Positions 18,533 to 26,212 of a stretch of 64,000 nucleotides of DNA are shown here, piece after piece; position 1 is the stretch's first letter; each line of letters starts with the position of its first letter. A program made the position numbers and the translations under genes. A model generated the notes under the pieces. The model saw only the letters and a program-made list of their open reading frames with translations. It was not told the DNA's origin and did not search any database. The stretch is from assembly GCA_963840785.1 (NCBI GenBank), contig CAWJAF010000001.1:79128-143127 (forward strand), read 5' to 3'. This stretch comes from JALYOK01 sp963840785. GTDB lineage: Bacteria; Pseudomonadota; Gammaproteobacteria; Burkholderiales; JALYOK01.

Positions 18533-20023
18533 ATGAGAGAAGACACCTACGATGGCGAAAGCGTCGAGTTACCGAAAGCCAGATCGAAAGACGGCATCCG
18601 CTGCGACGCCTGCCCGGTGCTGTGCCTGGTTAAGCCGAATAGTTTCGGCGCCTGTGATCGCTACACCAATATCGACGGCGTGTTAACACGAACCGATGCG
18701 CTGGTGATCACGCAAAAGCCCGATAGCAAAGTGGTGAAATTTCTTGACGACGGTGGAACGTGGATCGGCAAAGTATTAAACGACGCGCCGGTTTTCGTCA
18801 CCGGCATCGGCGCGACGACGACCTACCCTGATTACAAGCCCGCGCCGTTTATTGTCGCGAGCAAACACGAAGGCGTGGACATGGTGACCGTCGTCACCGA
18901 GGGCATTTTCAGTTATTGCGGCGTCAAAGTGAAGATCGATACCGATCGTTACCTTGGGCCAGAGCAAGCGGCGGTACGCGTCGACGGCGAGCAGATCGGT
19001 CACGTCACGACGGCGGAATACGGCTCGCAAATGTTGGCGCTCGGCGGCGTACGGCATTTCACCGGCGGCGGAAAAAAAGAAGGTCGCGTGACCTGCGATT
19101 CGCTGTTGAAGCTGTGCAACAAACACGCGGTGGAGATGAACGTCGATGGCGGCACAACGGTGATCGTGCAAGCCGGCAAGGCGCCGATCGTCAATGGTGT
19201 GCCGGAAGTGCGCATGCGCGTCGGCTGCGGCAGCGCGACCATTGGCATTTTCGCCAAGCAATGGTTCGGCGAAGCGGACGAAGTCATCGTCGTTGACGAT
19301 CACATCACCGGCGTGTTGACAGAACATCAGGCTGGCAAGTTTCTGGACATGAAGCCCGCCGGTATCAAAGTGAAAGGCAAACGCTCAACGCCGGGGCGAT
19401 ATTTCCAAGTAGCCGAACCGGGCTTGGGCTGGGGTGGAACCAATCTCACCGATCCGCTTTCCATCATCGAGAAAATCGATCAGAAGTTAGCCTGGCCGGG
19501 TTTGAAATTATTGATGGTCTCAACCACCGGCGAGCATGCGCAGTGGTTTGAGCTCGACACGGAATTGAAACCGCAAAAAGCCGAGATGCCGCTCGCGATA
19601 AAAACCGTCGTTGAACGCATCGCAGAAAACTGCGAGCCAGCGTTATGCACGGTGTTATTCATGGGCGGTGCGGGCGGCAGCTTGCGCGCGGGCGTGACGG
19701 AAAATCCAGTGCGCTTGACGCGTTCGGTGAAGGATTTTTTGACGCGCGTCACCTGTGGCGGCGCGCCGGTTTACGTCTGGCCCGGTGGCGGTATCACGTT
19801 GATGGTGGATGTGATGCGCATGCCAGACAATTCGTTTGGCTATGTGCCGACGCCTGCGCTGGTCGCGCCGATTGAGTTCACCATGACGCAGGAACATTAC
19901 GCAGCGCTCGGCGGGCACATGGATCGCGTCGTGAGTTTGGCCGATGTATTGCGCGATTCGCGCCACGAAACACGACCGGCTTCGCCTCAAAATCCGTGGC
20001 CATTCGGGGCGCAACGAAAATGA
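18533..20023 (+). CDS. hnr: 6-hydroxynicotinate reductase
   Basis: A 496-residue homologue of the clostridial 6-hydroxynicotinate reductase, which reduces 6-hydroxynicotinate to 1,4,5,6-tetrahydro-6-oxonicotinate. Four cysteines near the N-terminus, C24, C27, C31 and C41 (RCDACPVLC ... FGACDRY), fit a [4Fe-4S] site. Long conserved glycine-rich segments follow (VTGIGATTTYPDYKPAPF, MRVGCGSATIGIF, MGGAGGSLRAGV, YVWPGGGITLMVDVMRMP). The stop overlaps the next start by ATGA, so UPF0280 is translationally coupled. The assignment rests on family recall plus the enamidase gene nearby. The electron donor is unknown. Confidence 0.83.
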   Translation: MREDTYDGESVELPKARSKDGIRCDACPVLCLVKPNSFGACDRYTNIDGVLTRTDALVITQKPDSKVVKFLDDGGTWIGKVLNDAPVFVTGIGATTTYPDYKPAPFIVASKHEGVDMVTVVTEGIFSYCGVKVKIDTDRYLGPEQAAVRVDGEQIGHVTTAEYGSQMLALGGVRHFTGGGKKEGRVTCDSLLKLCNKHAVEMNVDGGTTVIVQAGKAPIVNGVPEVRMRVGCGSATIGIFAKQWFGEADEVIVVDDHITGVLTEHQAGKFLDMKPAGIKVKGKRSTPGRYFQVAEPGLGWGGTNLTDPLSIIEKIDQKLAWPGLKLLMVSTTGEHAQWFELDTELKPQKAEMPLAIKTVVERIAENCEPALCTVLFMGGAGGSLRAGVTENPVRLTRSVKDFLTRVTCGGAPVYVWPGGGITLMVDVMRMPDNSFGYVPTPALVAPIEFTMTQEHYAALGGHMDRVVSLADVLRDSRHETRPASPQNPWPFGAQRK

Positions 20024-20973
20024 ATGCGCCGACTTCGGCAATACTCGACGACGGCCGATTGCATTTGCAACACGGGCCAATCGATCTGATCATCGAAGCT
20101 TTTGCCGATGATAAATGTGAAATAGCAATGGCCTACGAGCAAGTATCCATGCGCTTCTCCGGCCTGCTGTCGAATCTCGTATTGGAGCTTAAGAGACTTC
20201 GCATGCCATTGTCCGATCACTTTCCGGCGTTCGATGATCCCGTCGCGCAACGCATGGCGCGCGCCGTCTGGCCGTATCGCAATGAATTTATAACGCCGAT
20301 GGCGGCGGTGGCGGGTTCAGTTGCCGATGAAATTTTGCAATCTCTAATCGAGGCGCGGGATATACGACGCGCCTACGTCAATAACGGCGGCGACATCGCG
20401 ATTCAACTTTCGCGCGGCGAAAAATTTGAAGTTGGAATTGCGGGAATCGAAGACGCCGCGCTGAAAGGACAGTTCACGATTCGTGCCGACGATCCTATTC
20501 GCGGCATTGCGACGAGTGGCTGGCGTGGGCGTAGTTTCAGCCGCGGCATTGCCGATAGCGTGACTGTGTTGGCGCGCACGGCAGCAGAAGCGGATGCGGC
20601 GGCAACGATGATCGCGAACGCGGTGAACGTTGATCATCCCGATATCGAGCGCGTTCCCGCCTGCGAAATTCAATTGGAATCGGATTTGGGCTCGTTACTC
20701 GTTACACGTGGCGTGCCAGTCTTGGATCGCGAGCGGGTCGATCTCGCGCTCGAAGCGGGTGTACGTGTGGCGAGATATTATTTTCATCGAGGTTTGATCG
20801 AGGGCGCGGCAATGAGAATGCAAGGGCAAGTGCGTCGGATTGGCAATGATTGTACGATGACCGTCCCAAACAAATGTCATTCAGAGCGCAGCGAAGAATC
20901 TGCTTTACGAGCGCAGAAAAAGCAGATTCTTCGCTGCGCTCAGAATTACATGGCTTTGCGCAACGTAACCTAA
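20020..20973 (+). CDS. UPF0280 protein (ApbE-related), with repeat-derived tail
   Basis: A protein of about 317 residues of the UPF0280 family, which belongs to the same superfamily as the FMN transferase ApbE. Start ATG 20020 overlaps the hnr stop by 4 bp. The conserved segments are YRNEFITPMAAVAGSVADEI (about residue 85) and AYVNNGGDIAIQL (about 118), with RGIATSGWRGRSFSRGIADS later, which is reminiscent of ApbE active-site loops. After about TMTVPNK the protein reads CHSERSEESALRAQKKQILR, which is translated inverted repeat, not protein family. The real C-terminus was probably shorter. Tight coupling to hnr suggests it serves that enzyme, perhaps in flavin attachment; this is inference. 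Confidence 0.85.
   Translation: MNAPTSAILDDGRLHLQHGPIDLIIEAFADDKCEIAMAYEQVSMRFSGLLSNLVLELKRLRMPLSDHFPAFDDPVAQRMARAVWPYRNEFITPMAAVAGSVADEILQSLIEARDIRRAYVNNGGDIAIQLSRGEKFEVGIAGIEDAALKGQFTIRADDPIRGIATSGWRGRSFSRGIADSVTVLARTAAEADAAATMIANAVNVDHPDIERVPACEIQLESDLGSLLVTRGVPVLDRERVDLALEAGVRVARYYFHRGLIEGAAMRMQGQVRRIGNDCTMTVPNKCHSERSEESALRAQKKQILRCAQNYMALRNVT
20875..20950. repeat. Inverted repeat, family B, inside the UPF0280 reading frame
   Basis: Arms of 30 bp at 20875-20904 and 20921-20950 are near-perfect complements and match the element at 13393-13473. The element sits inside the 3' end of the UPF0280 frame and supplies its last residues. Confidence 0.88.
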
Positions 20974-20992
20974 TATTTTCTTGAACCCAACC

Positions 20993-21574
20993 ATGATTGA
21001 AATCCGAAAAATCGTCGTACAAGTCGACGAAACCCACCGCGAAATGGGCCAACTCATCAGCCCACCGACGCGCCGCGCGTTGGCGATGGCGGTGATTAAA
21101 AATCCCTACGCCGGTCGCTATTCCGAAAACCTCGATGAGCTGATTGCCATCGGTGAATACCTGGGCGGCTTGCTCGGCGAACGCTGTGTGCAAGCGCTCG
21201 GCATCGCACCGAGCCAAGCGGAAAGCTACGGCAAAGCCGCCATCGTTGGTGAGGCGGGCGAGTTGGAGCATGCTGCTGCAATTTTGCATCCAAAGCTAGG
21301 CGCGCCGCTGCGTAAGACGGTGGAAAAAGGCGCGGCGCTCGTGCCATCGGCGAAAAAAATGGGGACGATGGGCACGGCGATCGACGTGCCACTTGGTCAC
21401 AAAGACGCGGCGTTCGTACGCAGCCATTTTGATGCGATTGAAGCGCGGGTCAGTGACGCGCCGCGCGCTGATGAGATTGTGGTTGCGGTTGCGGTGACTG
21501 ACAGCGGACGGCCATTGGCGCGCATCGGTGGATTGCAGAAACATGAGATTAAGGGTACGGATGGGTTGCGTTAG
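20993..21574 (+). CDS. AA_synth / DUF1185 family protein
   Basis: A 193-residue protein of the DUF1185 ('amino acid synthesis') family. ATG 20993 gives MIEIRKIVVQVDETHREMGQ; a TTG at 20981 is an alternative, and neither has a strong ribosome-binding site. Conserved parts are NPYAGRYSENLDELIAIGE, SYGKAAIVGEAGELEHAAAI and GTAIDVPLGHKDAAFVRSHF. The biochemical role is not known to me. It lies between UPF0280 and the enamidase, so a step or support role in nicotinate breakdown is a fair guess by context, not by sequence. Confidence 0.8.
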   Translation: MIEIRKIVVQVDETHREMGQLISPPTRRALAMAVIKNPYAGRYSENLDELIAIGEYLGGLLGERCVQALGIAPSQAESYGKAAIVGEAGELEHAAAILHPKLGAPLRKTVEKGAALVPSAKKMGTMGTAIDVPLGHKDAAFVRSHFDAIEARVSDAPRADEIVVAVAVTDSGRPLARIGGLQKHEIKGTDGLR

Positions 21575-21600
21575 GGGCTCACTCTGCTCGATCAGGCAGC

Positions 21601-21695
21601 CGTCATTGCGAGGAGCGTTTTTTGCGACGAAGCAATCTCGCATTTGAGGGCGTTAAGAATCGAGATTGCTTCCTCGCGGCGCTCCTCGCAATGAC
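21601..21695. repeat. Inverted repeat, family A (before the enamidase gene)
   Basis: Left arm CGTCATTGCGAGGAGCG... (21601-21640) and right arm ending GCGCTCCTCGCAATGAC (21661-21695) pair with a few mismatches. Same family as 11796-11898. It fills the spacer between the DUF1185 gene and the enamidase. Confidence 0.88.
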
Positions 21696-21726
21696 AAACG
21701 AGAGACTGAAGAATTGGGAATGAAAC

Positions 21727-22929
21727 ATGGCAACTGAAGTAAACTCATCGAGCAAAGGAAAACTCGTCATCAAGAATATCGGCTTGCTGTTGTCGGGCGA
21801 CATCAACAAACCTATTCTCGACGCCGACACGATTGTTTGCGTCGATGGAAAAATCACCGCGCTCGGCAAAGAAAAAGATTGCGATACCAGCACGCCGACG
21901 ACGCTGATCGACGCAAAGGGAACAACCCTCGCACCGGGCTTAATCGACAGCCACGTGCATCCGGTATTCGGCGATTGGACGCCGCGGCAAAATCAAATCG
22001 GTTGGATCGAATCGACGTTGAACGGTGGCGTGACGACGATGATCTCGGCGGGGGAAGTGCATTTGCCTGGCCGACCTAAAGATATTGTCGGCCTCAAGGC
22101 GCTGGCGATTACCGCGCAGCGCGCTTACCAAAATTTTCAGCCCGGTGGCGTGAAGGTGTTGGCCGGTGCGCCGGTGATCGAGCAGGGCATGGTGGAATCG
22201 GATTTTAAAGAACTCGCAGACGCCGGCGTGAGCTTGCTTGGCGAAGTGGGTTTGGGTTCGGTGAAGGCGGGCGCTGAGGCGCGGCAGATGGTGGCGTGGG
22301 CGCGCAAATATGGGATTCAGAGCACAATTCACACTGGCGGGCCGTCGATTCCCGGTTCGGGTTTGATCGACAAAGATGTCGTGCTGGAAGCTGATGCCGA
22401 TATCATCGGCCACATCAACGGCGGCCACACGGCGTTGCCGGAAAAGCATGTGTGCGAATTGTGTGAGCGCTCGAAACGCGGCATCGAAATCGTTCACAAC
22501 GGTAACGAAAAGGTAGGGCTGGCTGCCGCGCGCGCCGCGATGGAACTCAAATGTTTGGAGCGGGTGATTCTCGGTACCGATGGCCCGGCAGGTTCGGGCG
22601 TGCAACCGCTCGGCATTTTGCGCATGGTCGCGCTCCTGGCGAGCTTGGGGGACATTCCGACGGAGGTCGCGTTTTGTTTCGCCACCGGTAACACGGCGCG
22701 CATGCGAAATCTCAATTGCGGTTTGATCGAAGTCGGGCGCGCCGCCGATTTTGTATTGATGGATCGGGCGCAGCATACGGCTGGCCGGAACTTGTTGGAA
22801 AGCGTAGCATTAGGTGATATTCCTGGCGTGGGTATGGTGATTATTGACGGGATTGTTCGCTGCCAGCGTAGTCGCAATACGCCGCCGGCGATCGAGATTC
22901 CGGTTGTGATAGCGCTTAAGTTTGGGTAG
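21727..22929 (+). CDS. ena: Enamidase (amidohydrolase superfamily)
   Basis: A 400-residue metal-dependent hydrolase very similar, by recall, to enamidase of Eubacterium barkeri, which opens 1,4,5,6-tetrahydro-6-oxonicotinate to 2-formylglutarate and ammonia. H76 and H78 in LIDSHVHP are the first metal ligands. GGVTTMISAGEVHLPGRPKD is a strong family signature, and IHTGGPSIPGSG, IGHINGGHTALPEKH and ILGTDGPAGSGVQPLGILR complete the metal-binding set. The C-terminus keeps the closing IDG and SRNTPPA segment. Start ATG 21727 is preceded by GGGAA. Together with hnr it defines the reductive nicotinate route. Confidence 0.88.
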   Translation: MATEVNSSSKGKLVIKNIGLLLSGDINKPILDADTIVCVDGKITALGKEKDCDTSTPTTLIDAKGTTLAPGLIDSHVHPVFGDWTPRQNQIGWIESTLNGGVTTMISAGEVHLPGRPKDIVGLKALAITAQRAYQNFQPGGVKVLAGAPVIEQGMVESDFKELADAGVSLLGEVGLGSVKAGAEARQMVAWARKYGIQSTIHTGGPSIPGSGLIDKDVVLEADADIIGHINGGHTALPEKHVCELCERSKRGIEIVHNGNEKVGLAAARAAMELKCLERVILGTDGPAGSGVQPLGILRMVALLASLGDIPTEVAFCFATGNTARMRNLNCGLIEVGRAADFVLMDRAQHTAGRNLLESVALGDIPGVGMVIIDGIVRCQRSRNTPPAIEIPVVIALKFG

Positions 22930-23009
22930 AACGCTCCTTCCCCTTAAAAGGGGGAATTTCTAAGTTGGGAAGTTGGACTAGACAGCCTTATATTCTTGAG
23001 GAGAAAACA

Positions 23010-23726
23010 ATGACAAGTCGTAGAGATTTTTTGTTAACTGCCGGTGGACTGGCAATTGCGGGTTCGGGTTTACCGGCCCTAGCGGCGGACAAAATAACGA
23101 TCAACAAAGACACCGACGTGTTTCTGATCATTGATGTGCAAAATTGCTTCATGCCCGGCGGCACTTTGCCGGTACCGGACGGCAATAACATTGTCGGGCT
23201 GGTGAATAAAATCGCCGGCGGCTTTAAAAATGTCGCGATGACGCAGGATTGGCATCCGAGCGAGCATATCTCCTTTGCCAGCACCCATAAGAAGGAAGTC
23301 TTCACGTCGATGGAGATGGTCTATGGGACGCAAGTGATGTGGCCGGATCACTGCGTGCAAGGCACGGCCGACGGCGCGTTGCACAAGGAGCTGAACATTC
23401 CCCATGCGCAGTTGATTATTCGCAAAGGCTACAACGGCAACGTCGATGGGTATTCCGCGTTTCTCGATCTGGATGGCAAAACCCACACCGGTTTGGATGG
23501 CTATTTGAAAGGCCGTGGCATTAAGCGCGTTTTTCTCGCGGGATTGGCAACAGATTTTTGCGTGATGTGGTCCGCGACCGATGCACGCAAGCTCGGCTAT
23601 GACGCCGCCGTCATCGAAGATGCCTGCCGCCATATTGACGTTGGCGGTTCACTTGCGGCGGCTTGGAAGAAAATGGACGCGGCAGGCGTGAAGCGCATTC
23701 AGTCGGCGGAGATTGCGATGGCTTAG
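23010..23726 (+). CDS. pncA: Nicotinamidase with a Tat signal peptide
   Basis: Isochorismatase-fold amidase that converts nicotinamide to nicotinate. Start ATG 23010 follows GAGGAG. The first residues MTSRRDFLLTAGGLAIAGSG carry a twin-arginine motif (R4 R5) and a hydrophobic stretch ending PALAA, so it is probably exported folded. Catalytic residues are D42 (LIIDVQNCF), K139 (IIRKGYNGN) and nucleophile C184 (GLATDFCVM). The metal-binding stretch is TQDWHPSEHISF (D80, H82, H86), and WPDHCVQGT is typical of PncA. It closes the island and would feed nicotinate to the hydroxylase. Confidence 0.88.
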   Translation: MTSRRDFLLTAGGLAIAGSGLPALAADKITINKDTDVFLIIDVQNCFMPGGTLPVPDGNNIVGLVNKIAGGFKNVAMTQDWHPSEHISFASTHKKEVFTSMEMVYGTQVMWPDHCVQGTADGALHKELNIPHAQLIIRKGYNGNVDGYSAFLDLDGKTHTGLDGYLKGRGIKRVFLAGLATDFCVMWSATDARKLGYDAAVIEDACRHIDVGGSLAAAWKKMDAAGVKRIQSAEIAMA

Positions 23727-23871
23727 TTGATGTATTAGGCATGGCCGGAAATGTCCATGGATAGCGCCTGTTAGGCCATGCTTTGCCGCGAGGCGCATGT
23801 GGCGTGGCTTGTGGCGGGGTGTTGTTTGTGATTGCGATCTGATTGCATCTGCGTTGCCGAGACGGCCCAGG

Positions 23872-23942
23872 GCCATGGACCGCAGACGCTCTTGCTTCCA
23901 CCTCCACATGTCATCCTTCGTGTTGCTCAGGATGACATGTTC
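23872..23942. repeat. Short palindromic repeat, family C
   Basis: About 70 bp similar to 28438-28508, ending in an 11-bp perfect stem ACATGTCATCC / GGATGACATGT (23906-23916 and 23930-23940). Both copies share the preceding GCTTCCACC segment. It lies in the 290-bp gap before the pcm-like gene, and that gap shows no other gene. Confidence 0.8.
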
Positions 23943-24017
23943 AATGACGTATGCGACAAATCAACGATTTTCCTTCTTTTGTTATAATCTTTCGCTAGTC
24001 ATTTCAGTTTGAACTTC

Positions 24018-24671
24018 ATGAATCTTGAGCAAGCGCGTTTCAACATGGTGGAGCAACAGATCCGTACCTGGGAGGTGCTCGACCAAGATGTGTTGGATTT
24101 GTTGTTTGAGGTGAAGCGCGAGGAATTTTTGCCGGAACGCTCGCGGCCGTTGGCGTTTGTCGACATGGCGGCCCCCATCGGTTTTGGCGAGTTCACGTTG
24201 CAGCCAAAGTTAGAAGCGCGCATCCTGCAAGAACTCGGCTTAAAAAATTCGGATCGCGTGCTGGAAATCGGCAGTGGCTGCGGCTACATGACGGCTTTGC
24301 TGGCGAAAATCACTGAACATGTAACAAGTGTCGAGATTGTTCCCGAGCTTTCCGCGTTCGCCGAAAAAAACGTCCGTGGCCACGGCATCGACAATGTGAG
24401 TTTGCTCGTTGGCGATGGCGCGCAAGGATGGAAATCGACGACGCCTTTCGACGTTATAGTGATGACCGGATCGACGCCGGTGTTGCCCGAGGCCTTGGTG
24501 CTAAGCCTAAATCAAGGCGGGCGCCTGTTTGCCATTGTCGGCGAAGAGCCTATTATGAAAGCTGTGGTAGTTTCGCGCACGGGCCACGGCGGGGTAGAGC
24601 GTCATGAGCTTTTCGAAACCTGCGTACCTTCCCTCAAACACGCGCTGCAGCGGGAACAGTTTGTATTTTGA
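24018..24671 (+). CDS. Protein-L-isoaspartate O-methyltransferase-like protein
   Basis: A 217-residue SAM methyltransferase of the PCM family. The Pcm-type motif is VLEIGSGCGYMTALLAK (about residues 75-91). ATG 24018 (MNLEQARFNMVEQQIRTWEV) matches the usual start of the tolC-linked betaproteobacterial version. It sits just upstream of tolC, an arrangement common in Betaproteobacteria. It lacks an obvious tight match to the E. coli repair enzyme, so repair of isoaspartate is likely but not certain. Confidence 0.85.
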   Translation: MNLEQARFNMVEQQIRTWEVLDQDVLDLLFEVKREEFLPERSRPLAFVDMAAPIGFGEFTLQPKLEARILQELGLKNSDRVLEIGSGCGYMTALLAKITEHVTSVEIVPELSAFAEKNVRGHGIDNVSLLVGDGAQGWKSTTPFDVIVMTGSTPVLPEALVLSLNQGGRLFAIVGEEPIMKAVVVSRTGHGGVERHELFETCVPSLKHALQREQFVF

Positions 24672-24697
24672 CCGCTAAACTTTTTTGGAATAAATCA

Positions 24698-26212
24698 ATG
24701 ACACGATACACACCGATAGCGTTATCACTGATGTTGGCCTATGGCGCCAACGCAGCTGATTTACTGGAGGTCTATCAGGCGGCCGAGCAGCAGGATCAGG
24801 TTTACGCGGCAGCGAAGGAAACCTACCGCGCTGGGCTTGAGAAATTGCCGCAAGCGCGCTCTGCGCTGCGCCCGCAAGTGAATTTGCAACTGCCGCTCAC
24901 GTACGAGTACGTGCGCTCGAATCCCAAAGGCGATGGCGCTCAGTCTGCATCGGATAATTATGCCGCCGCGAATCTAACGCTTTCACTTTCGCAGGCGCTT
25001 TATCGGCCGGAAAACAGCATCATCGTCGATCAGGCGCAGTTGCAATTGGCGCAGATCGAAGCGCAATTGACGCAAGCCCAGCAGGATTTGATCGTGCGCG
25101 CAGCGCAAGCTTATTTTGACGCGTTGCTCGCCGAAGATAACGTCGCCGTTTCGCGCAATCAAAAAATTGCGATCTCTGAGCAATTGGCGCAAGCAAAACG
25201 CAATTTCGAAGTCGGCACCGCTACCATTACCGATACGCACGAAGCGCAAGCTCGCTACGATTTGGCGGTCGCCCGTGAAATCGCTGATCAAAGCGATTTA
25301 GAAGTTAAACGCCGCGCGTTGGAAATTCTGGTCGGCAAGCCGCTTGATCAATTGTCGCCATTGCGCGATCGCGTGACACTGCCTGCGCCGACACCGAACG
25401 ATATGAACCAGTGGGTCGACGTTGCGCAAAAACAAAGTCTGCAAGTGGTGGTGTTTAAAACTGCTGAAGATATTGCAGTCAAGGAAATCGAGCGCAACAA
25501 AGCAGCGTTCAAACCGACCGTCGATCTAGTTGCAAACCTGAACGAAAATTACACCTCCTCCAAAAAACCCGGTTTCGGGCAAGACACGCAATCGGCGGCC
25601 GTTGGAATCCAACTCAATTATCAAATTTGGGAAGGTGGGTTGCGCAATTCCAGAGTGCGCGAATCCGTGGCCTTGCGCGAGAAAGCGCGCTTTGATACGG
25701 AGAATGCGCGACGCCAAGTCGCGCAGAACGCGCGCCAAGCCTATCTCGGCGTCACCAGCGGTATCGCACAAGTCAAAGCGTTGCAGCAGGCCGTGGTATC
25801 GACGCAAAGCCAATTGGAATCGACCAAGCTTGGCCAAGAAGTCGGCGTGCGTACCGGCGTGGACGTGCTCAACGCGCAGCAGCAACTTTTCACCGCGCGG
25901 CGCGATCTTTACTCCGCGCAATACAACACGATTTTGAATCAGCTTCGACTCAAATTCGCGGCTGGTATGTTGGCGCGCAATGATTTGATTGAAGTGAATG
26001 ATGCGTTACGCAAGCCGGGCGAACCGGCGTCTGGCAGTCCCGCTGCACCTAAAGCGAAAGACGGAAAAGCGACGCTTCCCGGTAAGCCGGCTGTTGAAAA
26101 AGCGGGCGAAATGATCGACAAAAAAACCGAGGGCGAGATCAAGACGCCGGCGCCAAAAGTGAAGAAACCAGCTCGTAAGCCCGCGCCGAAGCCCCCCGGT
26201 GCCCAGCAGTAA
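24698..26212 (+). CDS. tolC: TolC-family outer-membrane channel protein
   Basis: Outer-membrane exit duct for type I secretion and drug efflux. ATG 24698 gives a signal peptide MTRYTPIALSLMLAYGANA, then ADLLEVYQAAEQQDQVYAAA, the standard TolC beginning. Helical repeats follow (FDALLAEDNVAVSRNQ; GTATITDTHEAQARYDLAVA), with the second half repeating the pattern (LESTKLGQEVGVRTGVDVLN). The last 70 residues or so are a Lys/Pro/Ala-rich tail. The 3' end overlaps the convergent waaA 3' end by 74 bp, and the tail is coded exactly there. Confidence 0.93.
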   Translation: MTRYTPIALSLMLAYGANAADLLEVYQAAEQQDQVYAAAKETYRAGLEKLPQARSALRPQVNLQLPLTYEYVRSNPKGDGAQSASDNYAAANLTLSLSQALYRPENSIIVDQAQLQLAQIEAQLTQAQQDLIVRAAQAYFDALLAEDNVAVSRNQKIAISEQLAQAKRNFEVGTATITDTHEAQARYDLAVAREIADQSDLEVKRRALEILVGKPLDQLSPLRDRVTLPAPTPNDMNQWVDVAQKQSLQVVVFKTAEDIAVKEIERNKAAFKPTVDLVANLNENYTSSKKPGFGQDTQSAAVGIQLNYQIWEGGLRNSRVRESVALREKARFDTENARRQVAQNARQAYLGVTSGIAQVKALQQAVVSTQSQLESTKLGQEVGVRTGVDVLNAQQQLFTARRDLYSAQYNTILNQLRLKFAAGMLARNDLIEVNDALRKPGEPASGSPAAPKAKDGKATLPGKPAVEKAGEMIDKKTEGEIKTPAPKVKKPARKPAPKPPGAQQ

